The notes under the pieces are model-generated. The model searched no databases. It was given only the letters and a program-made list of their open reading frames with translations, and was not told the origin of the DNA. This document shows, piece by piece, positions 1-5,632 of a stretch of DNA of 6,100 bases (its first letter is position 1; each line of letters starts with the position of its first letter). The position numbers were made by a program, and so were the translations under genes. The stretch covers positions 1-6,100 of the forward strand of contig CAADVA010000234.1 of the NCBI GenBank assembly GCA_900752345.1, given 5' to 3'. The DNA comes from an uncultured Collinsella sp. Its GTDB lineage: Bacteria; Actinomycetota; Coriobacteriia; Coriobacteriales; Coriobacteriaceae.

Positions 1-1141
1 AATCGCCGAGGTCGACGTTGTAACCGCGGGCGGCCTCCTCGCACGCAAGACCGCGCTCAAGCGCTTCCTCGCGCGAGGTCTCGGCAGCCGCAACATCCTC
101 GGCCGCACCCTCCAGTACGGGATACTCAACTGCGCCGGCACGCACCAGCAGCGCCTCGGCGCCGTCATAGTCCATACACACACGCGAACGAATTACACTG
201 GGATAGGGATCGTAATGCCGCACGCGACCCTGCGCATCGAGCTCGATATCGACGGAAAACGCAAGACGGTCCTCGTCAGGGCGAAGCGAGCACAGGTCAC
301 AGGACAGGCGTTCGGGCAGCATGGGAAGTACGCGATCGGCCAGATACACCGATGTCGTACGATGGCGAGCCTCAAGATCGATATGCCCGTCCCACGCCAC
401 ATAGTGTGAAACGTCGGCGATATGCACACCCAGCTTGTAGCCACCCTCGGGCGTGCGCTCCAGCGAAATGGCATCGTCAAAGTCGCGCGCGTCGACCGGG
501 TCGATCGTGATGACAAAGCGGTCGCGCAGATCGCGGCGGAGCGGGTCCTTAAGCGCCGCGGACACATCGAGCGAAAGCCCCTCGGCCTCGTCCAGCGCGG
601 CCTCGGGATAGCTATCGGTATAGCCGTAACGCGCCATCACATATTGAACGCCCAAATCGGGCGCGTCATCTCCGCCAATGCGGCGTTCGATCGTCACGGT
701 ACCCGATTCCAGGCGCGTCGGGTAGGTCAAAATGCGCGCGACAACGGCATCACCCGGGTGAACGCCCAGACGATCCGCCGAGGTATCCTCGGGCAGAATG
801 AAGAAGTCGGCCTTCAGACGCGAATCGAGCGGCTCGATCACACCGAGCGGACCGGCGGTCTGGTACGTGCCCACCACGCTTATGGCTGCGCGCTCAACCA
901 CGCCTTCGATCACGGCGCGCCGCTCACCGTGCGGGCTGTTCTTAATGCTCACGGCAACGGTATCGCCATCCATGATCTCGCGCTTACCGCGGCCCATGAC
1001 CTTGTAGTCGCCGCTCTCGGTTATGACATAGGCGCCATGCTCATGGAGCTGCACGCGCCCGGTCAGGCTCGGACGGCGTTCGCTGCGCACCGGCCCGCGC
1101 TTATTGCGAGCTCCACGCTTATGCTTGTTATTGCGCCCCAT
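1..1141 (-). CDS. rnr: RNase R-type 3'-5' exoribonuclease, N-terminal 380 residues (3' end outside window)
   Basis: Processive 3'-5' exoribonuclease of the RNase II/R (RNB) family, which degrades structured RNA in the cytoplasm and, in known members, takes part in mRNA and rRNA decay and trans-translation. The frame is open from an ATG at 1141 to the window edge. Residues 1-23 form a very basic tail (10 Lys/Arg). About 25-86 and 88-160 look like two cold-shock/OB domains. The RNB domain starts near 202. It carries the catalytic motif TIDPVDARDFDDA, whose D214, D220, D222 and D223 correspond to the four metal-binding aspartates of E. coli RNase R. HIADVSHYV (240-248) and VLPMLPERLS (271-280) are further RNB signatures. 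The helix-turn-helix domain found at the N-terminus of E. coli RNase R is absent. The remaining RNB portion and the expected S1 domain lie outside the window. The start is supported by AGGAGG four bases upstream. RNase II is the main alternative name; RNase R is likelier in a Gram-positive lineage. Confidence 0.93.
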   Translation of the reverse strand, partial: MGRNNKHKRGARNKRGPVRSERRPSLTGRVQLHEHGAYVITESGDYKVMGRGKREIMDGDTVAVSIKNSPHGERRAVIEGVVERAAISVVGTYQTAGPLGVIEPLDSRLKADFFILPEDTSADRLGVHPGDAVVARILTYPTRLESGTVTIERRIGGDDAPDLGVQYVMARYGYTDSYPEAALDEAEGLSLDVSAALKDPLRRDLRDRFVITIDPVDARDFDDAISLERTPEGGYKLGVHIADVSHYVAWDGHIDLEARHRTTSVYLADRVLPMLPERLSCDLCSLRPDEDRLAFSVDIELDAQGRVRHYDPYPSVIRSRVCMDYDGAEALLVRAGAVEYPVLEGAAEDVAAAETSREEALERGLACEEAARGYNVDLGD

Positions 1142-1145
1142 GGCG

Positions 1146-1151
1146 CCTCCT
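1146..1151 (-). promoter_or_regulatory. Ribosome binding site of rnr
   Basis: A perfect AGGAGG on the minus strand lies four bases before the ATG at 1141. It fixes the start of the exoribonuclease gene and argues against an upstream start that would add a helix-turn-helix domain. I found no convincing -35/-10 pair between this site and the terminator at 1219-1253. Confidence 0.8.
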
Positions 1152-1218
1152 AACTATCGATTGCGAACTCCAAAGAGTCTACCCAAATGATTCGCTTTCC
1201 TGCCGTCCCCTAGGAATC

Positions 1219-1253
1219 AAAAAAACGGGCCGTCCCATAAGAGACGACCCGTT
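1219..1253 (-). terminator. Rho-independent terminator of ftsEX
   Basis: On the minus strand AACGGGTCGTCTC pairs with GGGACGGCCCGTT around a TTAT loop. This is a 13-base-pair stem with two G-U pairs, followed by an unbroken run of seven T. It lies about 25 bases after the ftsX stop codon. It should end the ftsEX transcript, so the downstream exoribonuclease gene probably has its own promoter or depends on readthrough. Confidence 0.9.
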
Positions 1254-1277
1254 GGAAGGGATGAATTCCAGGCATGC

Positions 1278-2198
1278 CTACACGCGCAGGTAGCGACGCA
1301 TGGCGATGGCAGAACCAAAGAGGCCGATAATCACGCCGACCAGAATCAGCGCAGCATAGGTCACCAGGTAGTACTGCATCGGCAGGGCAAACGACATCCA
1401 GCCGATGCTCTCCTGCAAACGCGGAATCATCAGATTGCGCAGCAGCTCCAGAACGCCGATGGAAAGCAGCGAGCCCAAAATGGCCTGCAGTACGCCCTCG
1501 GTGATAAACGGGCCACGAATGAAGCCGTTGCTGGCGCCGACCAGACGCATAATCGCAATCTCACGACGACGCGCCGTAATGGACAGGCGAATCGTGTTGT
1601 TGATAAAGATGAACGCGATAAAAGTCAGCAGGCCAACGAGCACCACGGCGGCGATGCGGATGTAGTTGGTCACCTGGAACAGGCGGCTCACTTCCTCCTG
1701 GCCGTACAGCACGCTCGCGTTGACGTCGCCGTCATCCGCGATCTTCTGGAAATCGGCATCCTTCTTGAGCTTCTTTGCCGTGCTCTCGACCTTGGACGGA
1801 TCGTCCATCTCAATAGCGAAGGAAGCCGGCAGCGGGTTCTGGCCATCGAGCGCGCTCATGGTGGCGTCGGCGTTGCCCGACATCTTGCTCGTATACTCGG
1901 CCAGCGCGTCGTCCTTGTCCTTATAGGTCACGGACTTGACGTTATTCCACGTCTTAAGCTCGGCCTCAAAAGCCTGAACATCGGCCTGATCGGCGTCATC
2001 ACTAATGAACGCGTTGATGACAACCTGATCCTCGACGGTGCCGATCACGGAGTTCAGCATCGCGGAGCCCATGATGAACAGGCCGATGATAAACAGCGAA
2101 AGGAAGATCGTGATGACGGCGCCGAGCGAGGTAGTCCAGTTACGGAAGAAGTGGCTGATTGCCTCTTTGAAGGAGTAGCCCACGTTAGTTGGTGCCAT
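1278..2198 (-). CDS. ftsX: Cell division protein FtsX (membrane subunit of the FtsEX ABC transporter)
   Basis: FtsX is the membrane partner of the FtsE ATPase. In characterised bacteria FtsEX does not transport a substrate; it transmits ATP-driven shape changes to peptidoglycan hydrolases outside the membrane (CwlO, PcsB or RipC in Gram-positives, EnvC in E. coli). The 306-residue protein has the family plan: a short cytoplasmic N-terminus, membrane segment 1 (about 24-48), an external loop domain (about 50-178), and three more segments (about 179-203, 230-255 and 275-298). Between segments 2 and 3 lies the conserved cytoplasmic stretch with ITARRREIAIMRLVGAS (207-223), where FtsE is expected to dock. 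The ATG lies inside the end of ftsE. AGGGGAGG is 11 bases upstream, also inside ftsE, which suggests translational coupling. The gene is followed by a terminator, so no hydrolase partner is encoded in this operon downstream. Confidence 0.95.
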   Translation of the reverse strand: MAPTNVGYSFKEAISHFFRNWTTSLGAVITIFLSLFIIGLFIMGSAMLNSVIGTVEDQVVINAFISDDADQADVQAFEAELKTWNNVKSVTYKDKDDALAEYTSKMSGNADATMSALDGQNPLPASFAIEMDDPSKVESTAKKLKKDADFQKIADDGDVNASVLYGQEEVSRLFQVTNYIRIAAVVLVGLLTFIAFIFINNTIRLSITARRREIAIMRLVGASNGFIRGPFITEGVLQAILGSLLSIGVLELLRNLMIPRLQESIGWMSFALPMQYYLVTYAALILVGVIIGLFGSAIAMRRYLRV

Positions 2199-3405
2199 AG
2201 TTACCGTAACCTCCCCTCTCCTGGTCGCGGATAACGTGGCCGCCCTCGAGGGCGATCACGCGACGGTGCATGCTATCGACCATCTCGCGGTCGTGCGTGG
2301 CGACGATCACGGTGGTGCCGGTGCGGTTAATACGCTCGAGCAGCTTCATGATGCCCAGCGAGATCGCCGGGTCGAGGTTGCCCGTCGGCTCGTCGCAGAT
2401 CAGCAGCGGCGGACGGTTGACCATAGCGCGGGCGACGGCAACGCGCTGCTGCTCGCCACCGGAAAGCTGGTCGGGCAGCGAGTCCATCTGATCGGCCAGG
2501 CCGACCAGACGCAGCACCTCGGGCACCTGGCTGCGAATGACGCCCTTGGGCTTGCCGATGCACTGCAGGGCAAACGCCACGTTTTCGTAGGCGGTCTTTT
2601 GCGGCAGAAGCTTAAAGTCCTGGAACACGGCGCCAATCTGGCGGCGCAGGAACGGAACCTTGCGGTTCTTGATCTTCATGAGGTCCTGACCGGCAACCAG
2701 GATGCGGCCGCTCGTCGGCTTGACGTCGCGGTTGAGCGTCGACAGCAGCGTGGTCTTACCCGAGCCGGAGTGACCGACCAGGAAGACGAACTCGCCCGGA
2801 TAGATCTCGATGTTGATGTCGTCGAGTGCAGGCTTGTTGGGCTGTGCCGGATAGATCTTGGTGACATGCTCCATAAGGATGACGGGCTCGACACCGGCCT
2901 GCTTGGCCATCTTCTTGCGGCTGGCCTGCGGATCGATGGGCGCAAACACCGACGTAAAATCGGGGTTGTTGAGCGCGTTATCGAGGCTTGCGACCTCGGC
3001 TGCCTGATCGCTCTCGACCACCGGGGCAGCAGGCTGCGTGGGGTCGGGAATAGCGGCAAAGAGACCGGACTGCGCAGGCTGAGGAGCCGGCGTCGCAGGG
3101 GCCAAGGGGTCGGGAATGCCGGCCATGGTAGGCTGCGGCGTGGCGGCACCAGCCTGAGGCTGCTCCACGCGAGCGGTCACGGCCTGAACGGGCTCAAAAC
3201 CCGCCGTGCCGGAAAGCGCGACATCGCTGGTTGGATTGTAGGCAAAGGGATCGGATGCCGGCTGTGCCTGATCTGCCGGCTGAGCGGGGGCCTGAGCAAC
3301 AGGCTGGCCCTCTGAATCCGGAGCGGCGAAACGACTGCCCTGGACGCCTGTCTGCGTCTTGGGGGCATCATCGCCCGCACCGGAGGTACGGAAGTGGTTA
3401 CCCAC
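2185..3405 (-). CDS. ftsE: Cell division ATP-binding protein FtsE with a long disordered N-terminal extension
   Basis: Cytoplasmic ATPase of the FtsEX complex. Residues 175-406 form a complete, normal-length FtsE: Walker A GHSGSGKT (211-218), Q-loop Q262, signature LSGGEQQR (314-321), Walker B LLICDEP with D338/E339, D-loop through D345, and H-loop H371. All catalytic residues are present. The odd part is residues 1-174. They are low in complexity, rich in Ala, Pro and Gln (roughly 55 of residues 31-130), and contain two IPDP motifs about 21 residues apart. They end in a basic patch (SRKKMAKQ, 162-169) just before the ABC domain. The start is a GTG with AAGGAG five bases upstream. The last 14 bases overlap ftsX. 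In E. coli FtsE binds FtsZ; a tethering role for this extension is only inference. Confidence 0.95.
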   Translation of the reverse strand: MGNHFRTSGAGDDAPKTQTGVQGSRFAAPDSEGQPVAQAPAQPADQAQPASDPFAYNPTSDVALSGTAGFEPVQAVTARVEQPQAGAATPQPTMAGIPDPLAPATPAPQPAQSGLFAAIPDPTQPAAPVVESDQAAEVASLDNALNNPDFTSVFAPIDPQASRKKMAKQAGVEPVILMEHVTKIYPAQPNKPALDDINIEIYPGEFVFLVGHSGSGKTTLLSTLNRDVKPTSGRILVAGQDLMKIKNRKVPFLRRQIGAVFQDFKLLPQKTAYENVAFALQCIGKPKGVIRSQVPEVLRLVGLADQMDSLPDQLSGGEQQRVAVARAMVNRPPLLICDEPTGNLDPAISLGIMKLLERINRTGTTVIVATHDREMVDSMHRRVIALEGGHVIRDQERGGYGNYGTN

Positions 3406-3410
3406 TGGTG

Positions 3411-3416
3411 CTCCTT
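3411..3416 (-). promoter_or_regulatory. Ribosome binding site deciding the GTG start of ftsE
   Basis: AAGGAG on the minus strand lies five bases before the GTG at 3405. The internal ATG that would give a near-canonical FtsE (codon 166) has no comparable site. This supports translation of the full N-terminal extension. Confidence 0.75.
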
Positions 3417-3450
3417 ATCGTCGTACGTTTAAACTACATGAGCGCTTCGT

Positions 3451-3478
3451 ATTTTAGCAGCATTAGCTTCGCTGCACA
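3451..3478 (-). promoter_or_regulatory. Probable ftsE promoter with extended -10
   Basis: On the minus strand TGCTAAAAT (3451-3459) is an extended -10 element: a TAAAAT hexamer with TG one base ahead. TGTGCA (3473-3478) is a weak -35 match at 16-base spacing. Transcription would start about 40 bases before the GTG of ftsE. The call rests mainly on the extended -10 and on its position in the gap upstream of the first gene of the operon. Confidence 0.5.
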
Positions 3479-3508
3479 TAAGAAGCATGGCGGGGTTTTG
3501 GTCCCACC

Positions 3509-3631
3509 GGCCGCGCGCAGGGTTACCTCCCAAATCGTCCTCGGACATGTCGGAGCCCCCGCTGCGCACTACGTGCGGCGGGGGTTCCTCCGTCCTGCGG
3601 AAAGATTTGGGAGGTAACCCTGCGCACGGCC
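3509..3631. repeat. 123-base nested palindrome, possible palindromic repeat or MITE-like element
   Basis: The outer arms at 3509-3536 and 3604-3631 are inverted repeats of 28 bases with one mismatch; the inner 22 bases (3515-3536 with 3604-3625) are perfect. The 67-base centre also folds: CGGAG (3551-3555) with CTCCG (3588-3592), CCCCCGC (3556-3562) with GCGGGGG (3578-3584), then CGCAC with GTGCG around a TAC loop. Almost the whole element can therefore form one long hairpin from either strand. No T-run follows on either side, so it is not a standard terminator. No gene is credible across it. It lies upstream of both ftsE and the divergent zinc-ribbon gene. What it is remains open: mobile palindromic repeat, structured RNA or protein-binding cruciform. 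Confidence 0.7.
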
Positions 3632-3666
3632 TGCGGCTACTAAGGGGCCGCCGCGTTTATCTTAGG

Positions 3667-3702
3667 GTGCCACATCACCATGCTGGGTGGGCTGAGTGGC
3701 AC
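3667..3702. repeat. Small inverted repeat upstream of the zinc-ribbon gene
   Basis: GTGCCAC (3667-3673) and GTGGCAC (3696-3702) are perfect seven-base arms. Inside them CACC (3676-3679) can pair with GGTG (3686-3689). On the plus strand only TTT follows, so this is a poor terminator. It could be an operator or part of a leader RNA. Confidence 0.4.
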
Positions 3703-3763
3703 TTTGCTGATATGGGCCCTTTTCCCGGTAGAGACTTTTGCTTGACGCGTTTTTGATTTGATT

Positions 3764-3773
3764 GTTGCGCAAC
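3764..3773. promoter_or_regulatory. Perfect 10-base palindrome, possible operator
   Basis: GTTGCGCAAC is a perfect palindrome about 64 bases before the start of the zinc-ribbon gene. A -35-like TTGACG lies at 3742-3747, which would place the palindrome where a -10 element should be, but I see no good -10 hexamer. This is a candidate repressor site only. Confidence 0.25.
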
Positions 3774-3836
3774 TCGGATTTGGATTGTCGATTTACAGTG
3801 GCCTCGATGGGAACGCCTATGGTTGTGGGGGCCAGT

Positions 3837-4568
3837 ATGAATTGTCCTTATTGTGGAGCTGAGTTACGCGATGGCGTGAGGTACTGCACAGCGTGCGGGG
3901 CTGCCGTCAATGGCATCTCTGCTGATTCTGAGCTTCGGGTAAAGCCTCGGAACCACGTTGCGGTCATCCTTACCTGCATGCTGGTAATTGGCATTGTCGG
4001 CGGTAGCTGTATGGGCCTTCATCTGCGGCAGGTGTTGTCGCACTTCGTATCCGCCCATTCGGAGCACGCCATTGTGCTGGATGTCGCGGCTGCGGGCTGG
4101 GACACCGATAACGGGGCATCGCGCGTTCCGATACATATTACGGGCAAGACCATCGACGGAATAACGGTCGACAGGATTGAGTTCGTCGCCTCCGATGGCT
4201 CTGGCATCAATCTCATACAAGGTGTCTACACGCTCGAGGCAGCAGGTTCCCCTATCGCTGCGGATGGCACGATCTATCAAATTCCATGCACGAGTGCCAC
4301 ACTCGTCCTCGATGATGCCTTTGCCATGGGTGAAACGATCGATCTGGCCGAGCTTGCAGAACAGGATTCGATTCTCGCCTTCTGCCCCATTGATGCCGCC
4401 GATGTGACCAATGATGAAATCTACGATGCCGCTTTGCTCGCCATGACATACAGAGGCAGCGATGCCCCCGATGTCGCTGCACTGTGCCAAGCCGCAATCA
4501 ATCGTCGCGATGGAGCCAGCACAAGCGGGAACTCCTTCGGAAGTTGCGGTGAAATGCGGATTAATTGA
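3837..4568 (+). CDS. Zinc-ribbon membrane protein of unknown function
   Basis: I do not recognise a named family. The 243-residue product begins with a short zinc ribbon: C3-x2-C6 and C17-x2-C20 (CPYCG and CTACG), like the small ribbons at the start of many uncharacterised Gram-positive membrane proteins. After a basic, soluble stretch comes one membrane segment (about 40-61). The remaining roughly 180 residues should face outside. They are acidic and look beta-rich, with a DGSGINLIQGVYTLEAAGSP stretch followed by AADGTIYQIP. The ribbon would be cytoplasmic. I chose the ATG at 3837 because the ribbon starts two residues later and GTGGGGG sits five bases upstream; an upstream TTG in frame at 3762 has no support. 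The gene stands alone, divergent from ftsE and convergent with transketolase. Its last codons lie inside an inverted repeat (4542-4608). Its codon use is visibly less GC-biased than that of its neighbours. Confidence 0.75.
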   Translation: MNCPYCGAELRDGVRYCTACGAAVNGISADSELRVKPRNHVAVILTCMLVIGIVGGSCMGLHLRQVLSHFVSAHSEHAIVLDVAAAGWDTDNGASRVPIHITGKTIDGITVDRIEFVASDGSGINLIQGVYTLEAAGSPIAADGTIYQIPCTSATLVLDDAFAMGETIDLAELAEQDSILAFCPIDAADVTNDEIYDAALLAMTYRGSDAPDVAALCQAAINRRDGASTSGNSFGSCGEMRIN

Positions 4569-4608
4569 GCCTTTAGGCTGGCAAAACAGTCCTTATTTCA
4601 CCGCAACT
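4542..4608. repeat. 14-base perfect inverted repeat spanning the stop codon
   Basis: AGTTGCGGTGAAAT (4542-4555) is perfectly inverted at 4595-4608. The left arm is inside the last codons of the zinc-ribbon gene, the TGA at 4566-4568 is in the loop, and the right arm is in the gap. A small AGCC-TTTA-GGCT hairpin (4568-4579) sits in the centre. No T-run follows the right arm (TGAAACAGG), so it is not a typical terminator. It could stabilise the mRNA 3' end or be a repeat that entered the end of the gene. Confidence 0.65.
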
Positions 4609-4674
4609 GAAACAGGGGCGCCCTCCAAGAGAGCGCCCCTGCCGGGTTTCCATAGTACTGGCGAAGCAGTCCTT
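4578..4674. repeat. Direct repeat pair flanking the terminator
   Basis: CTGGCAAAACAGTCCTT (4578-4594) and CTGGCGAAGCAGTCCTT (4658-4674) match at 15 of 17 positions, 80 bases apart. The first copy lies in the loop side of the inverted repeat; the second lies between the terminator hairpin and the transketolase stop codon. This looks like remnant repeat DNA in the convergent gap. Confidence 0.5.
4613..4641 (-). terminator. Terminator hairpin between convergent genes
   Basis: CAGGGGCGC (4613-4621) pairs perfectly with GCGCCCCTG (4633-4641), with some further CTC/GAG pairing inside. On the minus strand it follows the transketolase stop by about 48 bases and is trailed by TTTC, a short T-tract. 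On the plus strand the trailing T-tract is also weak (CCGGGTTTCC). It probably serves transketolase and may also stop transcripts of the zinc-ribbon gene. Confidence 0.65.
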
Positions 4675-4689
4675 GAGATCCGCCTTGCC

Positions 4690-5631
4690 TTATGCCAAGA
4701 ACTCCTTGGTGGTCGCCACGATGTTGGCGGCGTCCAGGCCATACTTGTGCAAGAGCTCGGCACCCGGGCCAGACTCACCGAAGGTGTCGTTGACGCCGAT
4801 CTTCTTGAGCGACGTCGGGCACTGCTCGCACAGGACGTCGGCAACGGCGCTGCCCAGGCCACCGATCACAGAATGCTCCTCGACGGTCACGACGTGACCG
4901 GTCTTGGTGGCGCTCTTGACGATCAGGTCGGCATCGATGGGCTTGATGGTGTGCATGTTGATGACCTCGGCGTCGATGCCCTCGGCAGCGAGCTGCTCGG
5001 CGGCCTCGAGAGCCTCGCCGACCATCAGGCCGCAGGCAATGATGGTCACATCGGCGCCCTCGCGCATGACAATGCCCTTACCCAACTCGAACTTGTAGGT
5101 CTCGGGGTCGTTGATAACCGGCGAGGCCAAACGAGCGAAGCGCATGTACACCGGACCGTCGCACTCGTAGGCGGCGCGCGTCACGGCGCGGGCCTCGACG
5201 TCGTCGGCAGGAACGATCACAGTCATGCCAGGGATGACGCGCATCAGGGCGATATCCTCGCAGCACTGGTGTGTGGCGCCGTCCTCGCCCACCGAGATAC
5301 CGGCGTGCGTGGCGCCAATCTTAACGTTGAGATGCGGGTAGCCGATAGAGTTACGGACCTGCTCAAAGGCGCGGCCGGCGGCAAACATGGCAAAGGTGCT
5401 CGCGAAGGCAACGCGGCCGGTGGTCGCGATACCGGCGGCGACGCCCATCAGGTTGCTCTCGGCAATGCCCACATCGAAGAAACGATCGGGGCAGGCGGCC
5501 TTGAACTTGCCGGTCTGCGTGGCGGCGGCCAGGTCGGCGTCGAGGACCACAAAGTCATCGTGCTCGTTGGCGAGCTCGACGAGGGCCTCGCCGTAGCTTA
5601 CGCGCGTGGCGATTTTTTTGACGTCTGCCAT
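4690..5631 (-). CDS. Transketolase, C-terminal subunit
   Basis: Second half of a split transketolase (313 residues), which with the N-terminal subunit moves two-carbon ketol units between sugar phosphates in the cytoplasmic non-oxidative pentose phosphate pathway. It holds the pyrimidine-binding domain (about 7-170), with FFDVGIAESNLMGVAAGIA around E58, the glutamate expected to activate the thiamine diphosphate ring. GATHAGISVGEDGATHQ (106-122) is a strongly conserved transketolase stretch. The C-terminal domain (about 185-313) includes VEEHSVIGGLGSAV (250-263). The start is ATG 5631: it lies one base after the stop of the upstream subunit, with AGAGGAG (5639-5645) seven bases before it. The longer in-frame extension to 5715 only overlaps the upstream gene and has no family match. 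Deoxyxylulose-5-phosphate synthase is related, but is normally a single, longer protein. Confidence 0.93.
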   Translation of the reverse strand: MADVKKIATRVSYGEALVELANEHDDFVVLDADLAAATQTGKFKAACPDRFFDVGIAESNLMGVAAGIATTGRVAFASTFAMFAAGRAFEQVRNSIGYPHLNVKIGATHAGISVGEDGATHQCCEDIALMRVIPGMTVIVPADDVEARAVTRAAYECDGPVYMRFARLASPVINDPETYKFELGKGIVMREGADVTIIACGLMVGEALEAAEQLAAEGIDAEVINMHTIKPIDADLIVKSATKTGHVVTVEEHSVIGGLGSAVADVLCEQCPTSLKKIGVNDTFGESGPGAELLHKYGLDAANIVATTKEFLA

Positions 5632-5632
5632 C

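Noticed and set aside
422..1153. Plus-strand open frame of 243 codons
   Set aside because: It lies opposite the exoribonuclease gene, which has clear RNB catalytic motifs and a perfect ribosome binding site. The plus-strand product has no recognisable features; it is a GC-rich shadow frame.
1142..1218. Promoter for rnr downstream of the ftsEX terminator
   Set aside because: TTGATT and TAGACT were the best partial matches, but they are not at workable spacing from each other or from good partners. I could not support a specific promoter.
2236..3315. Plus-strand open frame of 359 codons opposite ftsE
   Set aside because: The minus strand encodes a full ABC ATPase with every motif. The opposite frame is a His/Arg/Leu/Gly-rich artefact of GC-biased third positions.
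3509..3631. The large palindrome as an intrinsic terminator
   Set aside because: No T-run follows it on either strand, and no gene ends into it: ftsE and the zinc-ribbon gene both start away from this region.
3231..3756. Open frames across the large palindrome (3231-3617 and 3487-3756, plus strand)
   Set aside because: Neither has a credible ribosome binding site or a domain. They run through the inverted repeat, and the first also runs antisense through ftsE. They are likely chance frames through repeat DNA.
3762..3836. In-frame TTG start 25 codons upstream of the zinc-ribbon gene
   Set aside because: No ribosome binding site precedes it and it overlaps a palindrome and likely promoter DNA. 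The ATG at 3837 has a G-rich site at proper distance and places the zinc ribbon at the N-terminus.
3996..4013. Possible lipoprotein signal (GGSC, Cys58) in the zinc-ribbon protein
   Set aside because: The -3 position is Gly rather than a Leu-type residue, and the segment follows a 40-residue zinc-ribbon domain rather than a signal peptide. A plain membrane helix fits better.
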